NCBI GenBank assembly: GCA_024640925.1
Contig: JAHEEB010000099.1
Location: forward strand, 1-9,515
DNA: 9,515 nt
Origin: Bacteroidota bacterium
GTDB taxonomy: Bacteria; Bacteroidota; Bacteroidia; Bacteroidales; UBA10428
Reading direction: 5' to 3'
The position numbers and the translations under genes are program-made. The notes beneath the pieces were generated by a model. That model saw only the letters and a program-made list of their open reading frames with translations. It did no database searches and had not been told where the DNA came from. This document shows positions 1 to 7,354 of this stretch, piece after piece (positions within the stretch are counted from its first letter, which is position 1; every line of letters starts with the position of its first letter).

Positions 1-1
1 T

Positions 2-1381
2 AAACGTCGTGCTGAATTCTGGTTTACTATTATTGCCCTTCATAAAATCGGAGCTGTGATAATACCGGCCACACATCTGTTGACAAAAAAAGATATCGTT
101 TATCGTAACAATGCTGCCGACATTAAGGTCATTGTTTGCGATGGCGATGAACAAATCATTAAAAACATTAACGAAGCCAGACCCGAATCGCCATCCATAC
201 AAAAATTAATTTCCATTGGACCTTGCATTCCCGATGGTTGGGAAGATTTTCATAAAGGCATTAAAAACGCTGACCCTTATAAACGCTCGGTGGAGCAAAC
301 TAAAAATAGCGATCCACTCATTGTAAGCTTTACATCGGGCACTACCGGTGATCCTAAAATGGTAATGCTTGACTGTGTCTATCCTTTGGGACATTTAATT
401 ACTGCCAAATACTGGCATAATTTGAATGAAAACAGTATTCACTTAACCATTGCCGATACTGGCTGGCTTAAGGCTGTCTGGGGCAAATTGTATGGTCAAT
501 GGATTGTTGGCGCTACGGTTTTCGTTTATGATCACGATAAATTTACGCCGGCAGATATGCTGACCATTCTATCGAAGCATAAAGTTACTTCGCTTTGTGC
601 GCCTCCCACCATTTTCCGCTTTCTAATACGGGAAGACTTAACTAAATACGACTTATCGAGCCTCGAATGGTGCACCATTGCCGGAGAGGCTTTAAATCCT
701 ACTGTTTACGAACAGTTCTTTAAGCTTACCGGTATTAAAATGCGGGAAGGCTATGGCCAAAGCGAAACTACTGTAATTGTAATTACCACACCATGGATAG
801 AACCTAAGCCGGGTTCTATGGGCTTACCAAACCCACATTACGATGTGGATATACTTACCCCGGAAGGCCGATCGGCAGAAGCAGGAGAACAAGGCCAGAT
901 TGTAATACGATACGGTAAAAAATACCCTGTTGGTCTGTTCAAAGGCTACCATAGGAACCAGAAACTCACCGACGATGCCATGATAGACGGAATATACTAC
1001 ACCGGCGACCTGGCCTGGAAAGATGAAGACGGCTATTACTGGTTTGTTGGACGCACCGACGATGTTATAAAAAGTTCCGGTTACCGTATTGGCCCTTTCG
1101 AAGTTGAAAGTGCTTTAATGACGCATCCTGCCGTAGTGGAATGTGCTATCACAGGCGTTCCGGATGAAATTCGCGGACAAATTGTAAAAGCTACAGTTGT
1201 ACTGTCGAAAGACTATAAAGATAAAGCAAGTGAAGCCCTGGTTAAAGAAATACAGGAACATGTAAAGCAAGTAACAGCGCCTTATAAGTATCCACGCATC
1301 ATCGAATTTGTCAATGAACTTCCTAAAACCATAAGTGGAAAAATACGCCGGGTGGAAATTCGTCAACGCGACAATAAATAA
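2..1381 (+). CDS. Acyl-CoA synthetase, AMP-forming, medium-chain (ACSM-like) type; 5' partial
   Basis: The enzyme activates a carboxylic acid to an acyl-adenylate and then to an acyl-CoA in the cytoplasm. The reading frame is open from base 2, so the start lies outside the window; the GTG at 56 is internal, because the 18 upstream codons (KRRAEFWFTI...HKIGA) continue the family's N-terminal region. 459 residues are visible, against roughly 550 for the family. Seen motifs: the phosphate-binding loop SGTTGDPK (335-358), the adenine-pocket motif EGYGQSE (about 750-770), YTGDLAWKDEDGYYWFVGR followed by DDVIKSSGYRIGPFEVE (hinge region), and PKTISGKIRR with the adenylating lysine codon at 1340-1342. 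The stretch YWHN...ADTGWLKAVWGKLYGQW resembles medium-chain and acetyl-CoA synthetases. All key residues in the visible part are intact. The exact acyl substrate is not predictable. It converges on the PD40 gene, with a shared terminator between them. Confidence 0.93.
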   Translation, partial: KRRAEFWFTIIALHKIGAVIIPATHLLTKKDIVYRNNAADIKVIVCDGDEQIIKNINEARPESPSIQKLISIGPCIPDGWEDFHKGIKNADPYKRSVEQTKNSDPLIVSFTSGTTGDPKMVMLDCVYPLGHLITAKYWHNLNENSIHLTIADTGWLKAVWGKLYGQWIVGATVFVYDHDKFTPADMLTILSKHKVTSLCAPPTIFRFLIREDLTKYDLSSLEWCTIAGEALNPTVYEQFFKLTGIKMREGYGQSETTVIVITTPWIEPKPGSMGLPNPHYDVDILTPEGRSAEAGEQGQIVIRYGKKYPVGLFKGYHRNQKLTDDAMIDGIYYTGDLAWKDEDGYYWFVGRTDDVIKSSGYRIGPFEVESALMTHPAVVECAITGVPDEIRGQIVKATVVLSKDYKDKASEALVKEIQEHVKQVTAPYKYPRIIEFVNELPKTISGKIRRVEIRQRDNK

Positions 1382-1450
1382 ACCTGGGGTTTTTCGAAAA
1401 CATAAAAGTATACCCAAATAGGTTATTAGAAAAAATCTAACGACATAAAC

Positions 1451-1487
1451 AAAAGCCTGAAATGTTCTTTTAACACTTCAGGCTTTT
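1451..1487. terminator. Bidirectional intrinsic terminator between convergent genes
   Basis: A 16-bp stem pairs 1451-1466 (AAAAGCCTGAAATGTT) with 1472-1487 (AACACTTCAGGCTTTT). It has a single A-C mismatch and a 5-nt loop (1467-1471). The A-rich and T-rich stem ends give a U-run on either strand, and the hairpin sits between the stop codons at 1381 (+) and 1510 (-). It probably ends transcription of both genes. Confidence 0.85.
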
Positions 1488-1509
1488 ATATATAAGATTA
1501 AATTTCGGA

Positions 1510-2472
1510 TTAATCCTGTTCTCTCAACCGTTCAATAATGCCGGCAGAAATCCAGTATATCTTAGAAGGTTCTTTGGTTTTAAAATTTGTTCTGCGGGTA
1601 AAAAACATGTATTTATTATCGGGAGATAAGGTAGGTGCAAATTCCCAGGCTTTTGTATTGATTGTCCTCCCCATATTTTTTGGTGAAGTCCATGTGTTGT
1701 TTCCTTTGTTAAAACAAATATACAAATCTTGCTCCTGAGAACCGCCATCTCTTAAAAACATGTCGGCCACACTAATTTCATATGGTCTGTTCGATGCAAA
1801 AATCAAAAAGCTTTCATCTGGCGAAATGTAAGGATCGGTTTCATTGTATTCCGTATTTATCGTGGAAGGAAGTTTCTCTACTCTATAAATTTCTTCCTCC
1901 GATGATGGTATTGCACGATATAAATCAGCGTTTGAATGTGTGCTGTTTCTCTCAGAGGCAAAGTAAATTGTTCCTTTATCAGATAGAGTAGGATGCCACT
2001 CGCACATAATTGAATTCACCGGATCGAGGATTGGTTTCGATTCGCTCCAGCCTTTCCCCTTTTTCTTAGCCACATAAATATCGGCATGCCATGCATTTCC
2101 TGTCTGTAACAGAGATGACACATAAATTCTTTTTCCTGATTTATCAAAGGACTGACCGCTTTGGTAATCACTTGTTGTTATTGCCAATGTATCTTGTTGT
2201 TTTGGATCCAACACATTCACCCTTACAACAGTGGAAAATCTCCATTCAGAATCAGTATATGAATAATAGAATTCCCTGCCATCAGGAGAAAAAGAACAAG
2301 CTTGTTCATACCTGTTATCCTTTGAAACAATGTCCTTTGCAAATACTTTTGCTACAGTGTCGGGGAAATTACTATCCAATAGTTTATATGAGTCTTTTAT
2401 TGCTTTTTTACATGATAGAGAGCAGGAAAGAATAAATAGCAGGATTAATAAACGGCAAATAATTTTCTTCAT
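1510..2472 (-). CDS. PD40 (WD40-like) beta-propeller lipoprotein
   Basis: A 320-residue exported protein. The ATG at 2472 (MKKIICRLLILLFILSC...) is preferred over a TTG two codons upstream because it gives a standard lipoprotein signal: two lysines, a hydrophobic run, then Cys17 (ILSC) or Cys21 (SLSC) as the likely lipidated residue. Five PD40-like repeats of about 50-65 residues are visible: FSPDGREFYYS (near 61), FDKSGKRIYVSS (109), LSDKGTIYFASERN (163), ISPDESFLIFASNRP (216) and LSPDNKYMFFTRR (282). They match the F-S-P-D-G-x-x-(I/L)-Y-F-x-S pattern of TolB-type propellers, so a five- or six-bladed propeller is expected in the periplasm or at the outer membrane. No enzymatic motif is seen. 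PD40 lipoproteins are common in Bacteroidota and usually have no known function. It lies downstream of, but is separated by a terminator from, the GH43 gene. Confidence 0.85.
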   Translation of the reverse strand: MKKIICRLLILLFILSCSLSCKKAIKDSYKLLDSNFPDTVAKVFAKDIVSKDNRYEQACSFSPDGREFYYSYTDSEWRFSTVVRVNVLDPKQQDTLAITTSDYQSGQSFDKSGKRIYVSSLLQTGNAWHADIYVAKKKGKGWSESKPILDPVNSIMCEWHPTLSDKGTIYFASERNSTHSNADLYRAIPSSEEEIYRVEKLPSTINTEYNETDPYISPDESFLIFASNRPYEISVADMFLRDGGSQEQDLYICFNKGNNTWTSPKNMGRTINTKAWEFAPTLSPDNKYMFFTRRTNFKTKEPSKIYWISAGIIERLREQD

Positions 2473-2532
2473 ATCCAACAGTTTTTACATTCAATAAATA
2501 ATATTCTATAAATAAAAATAAGCATAGTAGAA

Positions 2533-2575
2533 TAATAAAAAAATAGGCAAATGGTATTGACACACATTTGCCTAT
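2533..2575 (-). terminator. Rho-independent terminator of the GH43 gene
   Basis: A perfect 11-bp stem (ATAGGCAAATG at 2543-2553 with CATTTGCCTAT at 2565-2575) encloses an 11-nt loop. Read on the minus strand, the stem is followed by a run of T (about 2542-2536) and further T-rich sequence. It starts 28 nt after the GH43 stop codon, so it separates this gene from the PD40 gene. Confidence 0.88.
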
Positions 2576-2602
2576 AGCTTAATCAACTAAAGAAAGCCAC
2601 AG

Positions 2603-3796
2603 TTAATTTTTTACAAATTTAAGAGTGGCTGCTTCGTTATTATTTTCAATAAATATGCTGTACATACCGCTTGTCAATCCTGAGACATCAATAGTTTCAG
2701 CGCTTAATATCCCTTGTTTAACCAGTGCACCACTAACAGAATATATTTTATACGAACAATTTGTTGTTGCTCCCTGAACTGTAAGGTTTGCATTAACAAC
2801 TGTTGGATAGATACTTATACTTTGAGAAACTATTTTCTGACTCTCTTCTGAAGCAATTTCGGTATAGTCATCGGCTGTGCTCTTAAGAGTTCCTGCAACT
2901 GGCCAGCCATTTGTCCAGGTTACAGTGTTAATTGCAAGCTTTGGAGTTCCATTATCATTGCCATCATAGAAATGATATGTTAGTTTTCCACAACCATAAC
3001 CATAGTGGCCAGGGCCAATATAACGACCAGTTGATTTCAGAAATACGGTTCCTCCTCCACTGGCGCAATTGTTGCCATTTTTATCGAGATAAGGACCAGT
3101 AAGAGATGTGGAACGACCAACATAAATTGTGTAAGTGCTTGAGGTACCAGCACAACAATCACCTCTGTTAAAGAATACATAGTAATATCCACCATTATAA
3201 TCAATGTGTGCTGCTTCGCAATCGTTATTTGCTATAACATATCGTGTGGAATTATAGATTTTAGAAGTGGTAGGGTTAAGCCGCACCAATACAATTCCAT
3301 TGAGGTGCGATCCGTAAGCCATCCATAATGTACCATCCTGAGCCCAGAAAACATCGGGGTCGATAGAACCATAGACTGTACTATTTGTAGAATATACCAC
3401 TACACCCAAATCTGTCCATGTCGGAGAAGTCAATGATGGAGATGATGCTACACCAATACAACATGGCCTTGCTCCTAATGAACAGGAATAATACAGATAA
3501 TACTTATTGTTCATCCACATTAATTCCGGTGCCCAATAGAATCCGGCAAATCCGGGAACATAAGTCTGTATCCAGCTATAGTTTGGAATTACATTGGATG
3601 CAGTTGAATAGCTTGAAAAAGAACTACTGGAAGATTGAATTTTATAAACACCCTGTCCAGTGCAGTAGACAAAGTATTTACCATTGTTTTCCCACATTTG
3701 GGAAGGATCATGAGCTCCAGGTTGTGCCTTAATTGTTGCAGTTACCATAAGAACACATGCTGTCAGCATAATACTTAAGTAAATTTTTGATTTCAT
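2603..3796 (-). CDS. Secreted GH43 arabinanase (subfamily 5-like) with T9SS C-terminal sorting domain
   Basis: Likely an extracellular endo-1,5-alpha-L-arabinanase acting on arabinan side chains of pectin. The 397-residue protein begins with a Sec signal peptide (MKSKIYLSIMLTACVLMV, cleavage probably near A24). The GH43 five-bladed propeller covers about 28-305. Expected catalytic residues are present: Asp30 (AHDPS, base), Asp146 (SIDPDVFW, pKa modulator) and Glu194 (CEAAHI, acid). His264 (GPGHYGYG) matches the metal-binding histidine of arabinanases. Supporting blocks are YWAPELMWMNNKYYLYYS, CCIGVASSPSL, CCAGTSSTY, GRSTSLTGPYLDKNG, GGGTVFLKS and the closing TNGWPV. Residues from about 320 (SISIYPTVVNANLTV to the end, with LTSGMYSIFIENNNEAATLKFVKN) form a type A T9SS sorting domain, so the enzyme should cross the outer membrane by type IX secretion. 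No SusC/SusD pair is in view. Specificity within GH43 is inferred from motif similarity. Confidence 0.92.
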   Translation of the reverse strand: MKSKIYLSIMLTACVLMVTATIKAQPGAHDPSQMWENNGKYFVYCTGQGVYKIQSSSSSFSSYSTASNVIPNYSWIQTYVPGFAGFYWAPELMWMNNKYYLYYSCSLGARPCCIGVASSPSLTSPTWTDLGVVVYSTNSTVYGSIDPDVFWAQDGTLWMAYGSHLNGIVLVRLNPTTSKIYNSTRYVIANNDCEAAHIDYNGGYYYVFFNRGDCCAGTSSTYTIYVGRSTSLTGPYLDKNGNNCASGGGTVFLKSTGRYIGPGHYGYGCGKLTYHFYDGNDNGTPKLAINTVTWTNGWPVAGTLKSTADDYTEIASEESQKIVSQSISIYPTVVNANLTVQGATTNCSYKIYSVSGALVKQGILSAETIDVSGLTSGMYSIFIENNNEAATLKFVKN

Positions 3797-4079
3797 AAAA
3801 GTTAATTTAATTGTTAGGTTATTTTCTGAAAAACAAGCAATTAGCCGTTCTTCATTTAGATGTTAAAAGTTAGCTCTTTCAAACAGCAAACAGGTGGACA
3901 ATTGTTTTTTTTTGGAGGACAAATAGATAATTCTATAAAAATGCTTCTCTTCTGGTTATTCCAAATTTTCTTTATCTACCAATAAAGGTTGTTTAATCAA
4001 TATTTTCCGGCTAATAATAAATATGAATTGAATGATACTTCATAATTAGATATATTTGTGCATTATTTTTTATAATATC
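3797..4079. other. Divergent intergenic region
   Basis: 283 bp of AT-rich DNA between the leftward GH43 gene and the rightward ACP operon. It holds the operon promoter at its right end (4028-4058). A run of nine T at 3905-3913 and a small palindrome ACAATTGT at 3898-3905 are present. No convincing TAnnTTTG promoter was found for the GH43 gene; the closest minus-strand matches (TCTATTTG at 3920-3927, TAACTTTT near 3870) lack a properly spaced upstream element. No RNA gene or coding frame is evident. Confidence 0.6.
4028..4058 (+). promoter_or_regulatory. Bacteroidota-type (sigma-ABfr) promoter of the ACP-MBOAT operon
   Basis: TTG at 4028-4030 is followed, after 20 nt, by TATATTTG at 4051-4058. 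This is a full match to the -7 consensus TAnnTTTG with a -33 TTG element at near-standard spacing. Transcription would start near 4064-4066, giving a very short AT-rich leader before the ATG at 4080. The match is by eye. Confidence 0.7.
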
Positions 4080-4334
4080 ATGGTAATGAGAGACGAAATC
4101 AAGCAAAAAGTAACTACCTATGTTTTAGACTCAACATTCGCTGAAAAAGAGAAAATAAAAGACGATACCCTTATTTTTCAGGAAGGATTTTTCGATTCTA
4201 TGGGCTTTGTAATGTTATTGGGCTTTCTGGAAGAGGCTTTTGAGATAAGACCTGTTGACGCAGACCTGGTTGAAGAAAACTTTGAGTCAATTAATGCAAT
4301 TACAAATTATGTAATAAATAAAAAAGCTGCCTGA
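4080..4334 (+). CDS. Acyl carrier protein (phosphopantetheine-binding)
   Basis: An 84-residue acidic carrier protein that would hold an acyl or aminoacyl group as a thioester on 4'-phosphopantetheine. The attachment serine is Ser40 in FFDSMGFVMLLGFLEEAFEI, the DSM variant of the usual DSL motif at the start of helix 2. The surrounding helices (EIKQKVTTYVLDST at the start; AITNYVINKK at the end) fit a four-helix ACP. The reading frame extends upstream to a TTG at 4056, but that codon lies inside the promoter -7 box and before the predicted transcript start, so ATG 4080 (or 4086, MRDEIKQ) is the real start. The stop is 2 nt before the AsnB-type gene, suggesting translational coupling. With no fatty-acid synthesis genes nearby, it is probably a dedicated carrier, comparable in role to DltC or to carriers of natural-product pathways. 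Confidence 0.88.
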   Translation: MVMRDEIKQKVTTYVLDSTFAEKEKIKDDTLIFQEGFFDSMGFVMLLGFLEEAFEIRPVDADLVEENFESINAITNYVINKKAA

Positions 4335-4336
4335 CC

Positions 4337-6301
4337 ATGTGCGGCATAGCTGGAATACTAAATTATCAGGGGTGTATAGATGTTGATGTTGTAAACAGGA
4401 TGCTTACCCGTATTCGTCATCGCGGTCCCGACGAAAGTGGTATCTATTGCAATAACGAAATAGTTATGGGCAATGTTCGTTTGAGCATCATCGATATTGC
4501 ATCAGGTCAACAACCCTTGTCTGATCCTTCTGGCCGGTACTGGATTGTTTTTAATGGCGAGCTTTTTAATTATATCGAATTAAGAGAAGAACTTAGCAAA
4601 AAAGGGTATAGTTTCAGAACAAAAAGCGATACTGAAGTTGTTGTGCAATTGTTTGCCTGTTATGGACACAATGCCCTTTCGAAGATGAATGGTCAGTTTG
4701 TGTTTTCCATTTGGGACAAACAGACTAAAACACTATTCATTGCCAGGGACAGGATGGGTATTCGCCCGCTATTTTACCATTACAGGAATGGAGTTTTTAC
4801 ATTCGGGTCCGAGATTAAGGCTATTTTTGAAAACAATGCCATTTCAAGGGAATTGGATCGTTTCTCACTTAGCCAGATATATACTTTCTGGACAGCAATT
4901 ACCCCTAACACAGTATATAAAGATATTTTCGAGCTATCGCCCGGACACTTTATGACAATTGACCACAAAGGAATTAAAACATCGAGATATTGGAGTTTAT
5001 CTTTCAATAGAGAGAGAAAATTTTCGTCAATCGACGAAGCTGTCGAGGAATTCGATTCTCTTTTCACTGATGCTGTTAAAATTCGTTTGCGTGCAGATGT
5101 TGAAGTAGCAGCCTATCTCAGCGGTGGCATCGACTCAACTGTCACCACCGCATATATTAAACAGATTGAGCCAAGTGTTCTGCATACCTTCTCGATTGGT
5201 TTCCAGGAAAATGAGTTTGATGAAACCAAATATCAGCTTGAAGCTTCAAAATACCTGAATACCGATCATAAAGCAATTAGTTGCAATTCAAGAGAGATTG
5301 CCTGTGATTTTCCTAAAGTGATTTGGCATTCGGAATCTCCCATGATGCGCACAGCACCTGTGCCAATGTATCAGTTATCTCGACTGGTGAGGGCAAACAA
5401 TATCAAGGTTGTAATCACTGGTGAAGGAGCCGACGAAATGCTTGCCGGTTATGACATATTCAAGGAAACCGAAATACGAAACTTCTGGGCCAGAAACCCC
5501 AAATCGAAATTCCGTCCATTGCTGCTTCGAAGGTTGTATCCTTATATTCCTCAGATTCAGAATGCAACTCCCCTGATGCTTAAGATGTTTTACGGATTTA
5601 AACTCGAAGATATTGGAAATCCATACTATTCACACCTTCTGCGCTGGAATAATGCTGCCCATATCCGCAAACATTTTCACCCTCAAATATCAAAGGAACT
5701 GAACGGGTATGATCCGGTATCGGAGGTTGAAAGGACACTACCTGCTGGCTTCAGTACCTGGGGATCGCTGGAAAAAGCTCAATGGTTGGAAACAACAATT
5801 TTTATGTCGGGCTATCTGCTTTCATCACAGGGCGACAGAGTGGCAATGGGAAATTCCGTAGAAGGAAGATATCCATTCCTCGATTACCGTGTCATTGAAT
5901 TTTGCGCTTCTCTTCCTCCTGAGTTCAAACTTAGAGGATTAACAGAAAAATATTTATTGAAAAAGGTTGTAAAAGGAAAGATACCGGAAAATATAATCAA
6001 AAGAACCAAACAAGCATACAGAGCACCTATTTCAAGTACTTTTCTCAAACCCGATGCTCCTGATTATGTGGCTGAGATATTGAGTGAGAAGACAACCAGG
6101 GAAACAGGTATTTTCAATCCTGCAACTATCCTTCCGCTGTTGCAAAAGATGAGAAAATCACCCGTTACTTCAGAGGTAGAAAATATGATATTGACTATCA
6201 TTGTTTCAACTCATCTTGTTCATGATCAATTTATTAATAAAAACTGCGAAACACTTACCCCTGAATTAATACTGAAATCAAAAATAATAAACGACAATTA
6301 A
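4337..6301 (+). CDS. AsnB-family glutamine-hydrolysing asparagine synthetase / amidotransferase
   Basis: A cytoplasmic 654-residue enzyme with two domains. The N-terminal class II glutaminase (about 1-200) has nucleophile Cys2 (MCGIAGI, after Met removal), Arg48 (NVRLSIID), Asn73-Gly74-Glu75 (FNGELFNY) and Asp98 (TKSDTEVV), all as in working enzymes. The C-terminal ATP-pyrophosphatase domain has the PP-loop SGGIDS (262-267) and GEGADEMLAGYD (from 362), then EGRYPFLDYRVIEF and the late block KYLLKKVV...IPENIIKRTKQAYRAP. The family adenylates a carboxylate and transfers ammonia from glutamine to form an amide. At 654 residues it is longer than E. coli AsnB (554) and nearer to the long AsnB/AsnO type, which often works in polysaccharide or secondary-metabolite loci. 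It follows the ACP by 2 nt and precedes the NadE-like gene by 15 nt. Plain asparagine synthesis is possible, but the context favours amidation of a dedicated, perhaps carrier-bound, substrate; this part is inference. Confidence 0.9.
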   Translation: MCGIAGILNYQGCIDVDVVNRMLTRIRHRGPDESGIYCNNEIVMGNVRLSIIDIASGQQPLSDPSGRYWIVFNGELFNYIELREELSKKGYSFRTKSDTEVVVQLFACYGHNALSKMNGQFVFSIWDKQTKTLFIARDRMGIRPLFYHYRNGVFTFGSEIKAIFENNAISRELDRFSLSQIYTFWTAITPNTVYKDIFELSPGHFMTIDHKGIKTSRYWSLSFNRERKFSSIDEAVEEFDSLFTDAVKIRLRADVEVAAYLSGGIDSTVTTAYIKQIEPSVLHTFSIGFQENEFDETKYQLEASKYLNTDHKAISCNSREIACDFPKVIWHSESPMMRTAPVPMYQLSRLVRANNIKVVITGEGADEMLAGYDIFKETEIRNFWARNPKSKFRPLLLRRLYPYIPQIQNATPLMLKMFYGFKLEDIGNPYYSHLLRWNNAAHIRKHFHPQISKELNGYDPVSEVERTLPAGFSTWGSLEKAQWLETTIFMSGYLLSSQGDRVAMGNSVEGRYPFLDYRVIEFCASLPPEFKLRGLTEKYLLKKVVKGKIPENIIKRTKQAYRAPISSTFLKPDAPDYVAEILSEKTTRETGIFNPATILPLLQKMRKSPVTSEVENMILTIIVSTHLVHDQFINKNCETLTPELILKSKIINDN

Positions 6302-6316
6302 ACAATCTGACCGGTT

Positions 6317-7315
6317 ATGAACTCAAAAGATAAAAAACCTTTCTCAAAAGATATAATTCTCCTTGATAATGTTGAAGAAGCTGTAAATAGCATTGTCAAT
6401 AAAATGCGTTCTGATACTTTTCAGCGATTGCATAGAATGGGCGGTGTAATTGGTATCAGTGGCGGTATTGACTCTGCTGTCTGTCTGGCCTTGGCAGCCA
6501 AAGCATATGGCCCAGGCAAATGCTTCAGCATTATGATGCCAGAACATGATTCCAGTCCTGAAAGTGAAACTTTAGCCAAAGAACTAGCTGACAAATTTGG
6601 TATTAAAGCGATAAAGGAGGATCTTACCGGTGCCCTTGCCGGGTTTAATTGTTATGGGCGCCGCGACGAAGCAGTAAAAAAAGTCTTCCCCGAATATAAT
6701 CCAAAAGATTATAAAATGAAGATTGGAATAAAACAAAGCGGCCTTTATACCAATCTGCCTCCCGTGTTCTCTGTTACAATTGTAGACAAAGACGGAAATG
6801 AAAAAGAAGACCGATTACCGGTAAAAGAATTTTTACAAATTGTGGCAGCATCAAACTTCAAACAACGTTCTCGAATGTGCATGCTTTATTACCACGCCGA
6901 AGTGCTTCATTATATTGTAGTTGGAACATCAAATAAAAACGAAAAAGAACAGGGGTTTTTTGTAAAATTCGGCGATGGAGGTTCTGATATTTTCCCAATT
7001 GGAAACCTTTATAAAACTCAGATATATCAACTGGCGGAATACTTTGAAATTCCCCAAGCTATTATCGATCGTACTCCTACTACCGACACCTATTCTGCAG
7101 AGCAAACCCAGGAAGAGTTCTTTTACCAGTTACCCTACCCACTTATGGATAGGTATTGGTATGGTTATGAAAACGGATATTCTCCTGCCGAAGTTGCTTC
7201 TGTGATGGGCGAAACCGAAGAACATGTCAAATCAATTTTTACTAACTTCGAACGCAAATATAAAACAACAGAATATATGCGTATGGCACCAATACGTGAT
7301 TATTATGGAAAATAA
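6317..7315 (+). CDS. NAD-synthetase-like ATP pyrophosphatase (NadE family, synthetase domain only)
   Basis: A 332-residue cytoplasmic protein of the adenine-nucleotide alpha-hydrolase fold. It shows the PP-loop VIGISGGIDSAV (about residues 45-56), MMPEHDSSPESETLAKELADKFGI, and the C-terminal NadE block KQRSRMCMLYYHAE, VVGTSNKNEKEQGFFVKFGDGGSDIFPIGNLYKTQIYQLAEYF. NadE adenylates the carboxylate of nicotinate adenine dinucleotide and forms the amide with ammonia. There is no nitrilase-type glutaminase domain, so ammonia must come from elsewhere. Two departures are notable: roughly 50-60 extra residues between GALAGFNCYGRRDEAVKK and VAASNFKQRSR, and PTTDTYSAEQTQEEFF where NAD synthases usually have a PSA-LWPGQTDE-type motif. 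Its place between AsnB-like and SGNH/MBOAT genes suggests a pathway-specific paralog rather than the housekeeping enzyme. A true NAD synthase remains possible. Confidence 0.82.
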   Translation: MNSKDKKPFSKDIILLDNVEEAVNSIVNKMRSDTFQRLHRMGGVIGISGGIDSAVCLALAAKAYGPGKCFSIMMPEHDSSPESETLAKELADKFGIKAIKEDLTGALAGFNCYGRRDEAVKKVFPEYNPKDYKMKIGIKQSGLYTNLPPVFSVTIVDKDGNEKEDRLPVKEFLQIVAASNFKQRSRMCMLYYHAEVLHYIVVGTSNKNEKEQGFFVKFGDGGSDIFPIGNLYKTQIYQLAEYFEIPQAIIDRTPTTDTYSAEQTQEEFFYQLPYPLMDRYWYGYENGYSPAEVASVMGETEEHVKSIFTNFERKYKTTEYMRMAPIRDYYGK

Positions 7316-7319
7316 TTAT

Positions 7320-7347
7320 TAACCAGGAACAAGTAACCAGTAACCAG
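7320..7347. repeat. Four tandem heptamers (TAACCAG) before the SGNH-like gene
   Basis: The unit TAACCAG occurs exactly at 7320, 7334 and 7341, and the copy at 7327 is degenerate (GAACAAG). The array fills most of the 39-nt gap between the NadE-like stop and the next start codon, ending 7 nt before that ATG. Copy-number change by slippage would change the leader length but not the reading frame. Confidence 0.85.
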
Positions 7348-7354
7348 TAGAAAA

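Noticed and set aside
56..58. GTG as start of the acyl-CoA synthetase
   Set aside because: The frame is open to base 2 and the upstream codons encode conserved family sequence, so the gene is simply cut by the window edge.
2473..2478. TTG start two codons upstream of the PD40 gene
   Set aside because: The ATG at 2472 gives a standard MKK lipoprotein signal; nothing supports the TTG.
3418..3732. Rightward 104-codon open frame inside the GH43 gene
   Set aside because: It is antisense to a clearly conserved enzyme, has no recognisable domain and no promoter; it is a shadow frame. The other short frames overlapping the real genes were rejected for the same reason.
4056..4079. N-terminal extension of the ACP from a TTG start (MCIIFYNI...)
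   Set aside because: The TTG is part of the predicted promoter -7 element and precedes the likely transcript start; ACPs begin close to the EIKQKV helix, so ATG 4080 or 4086 fits better.
3797..4079. Possible minus-strand promoter, riboswitch or small RNA in the divergent region
   Set aside because: Near matches to TAnnTTTG lack a spaced -33 element, and no stable hairpin-plus-T-run or conserved RNA pattern was seen.
4080..6301. Lasso-peptide locus, because of the AsnB-like enzyme
   Set aside because: The small upstream gene is an ACP with a phosphopantetheine serine, not a precursor peptide, and no transglutaminase-like B protein is present.
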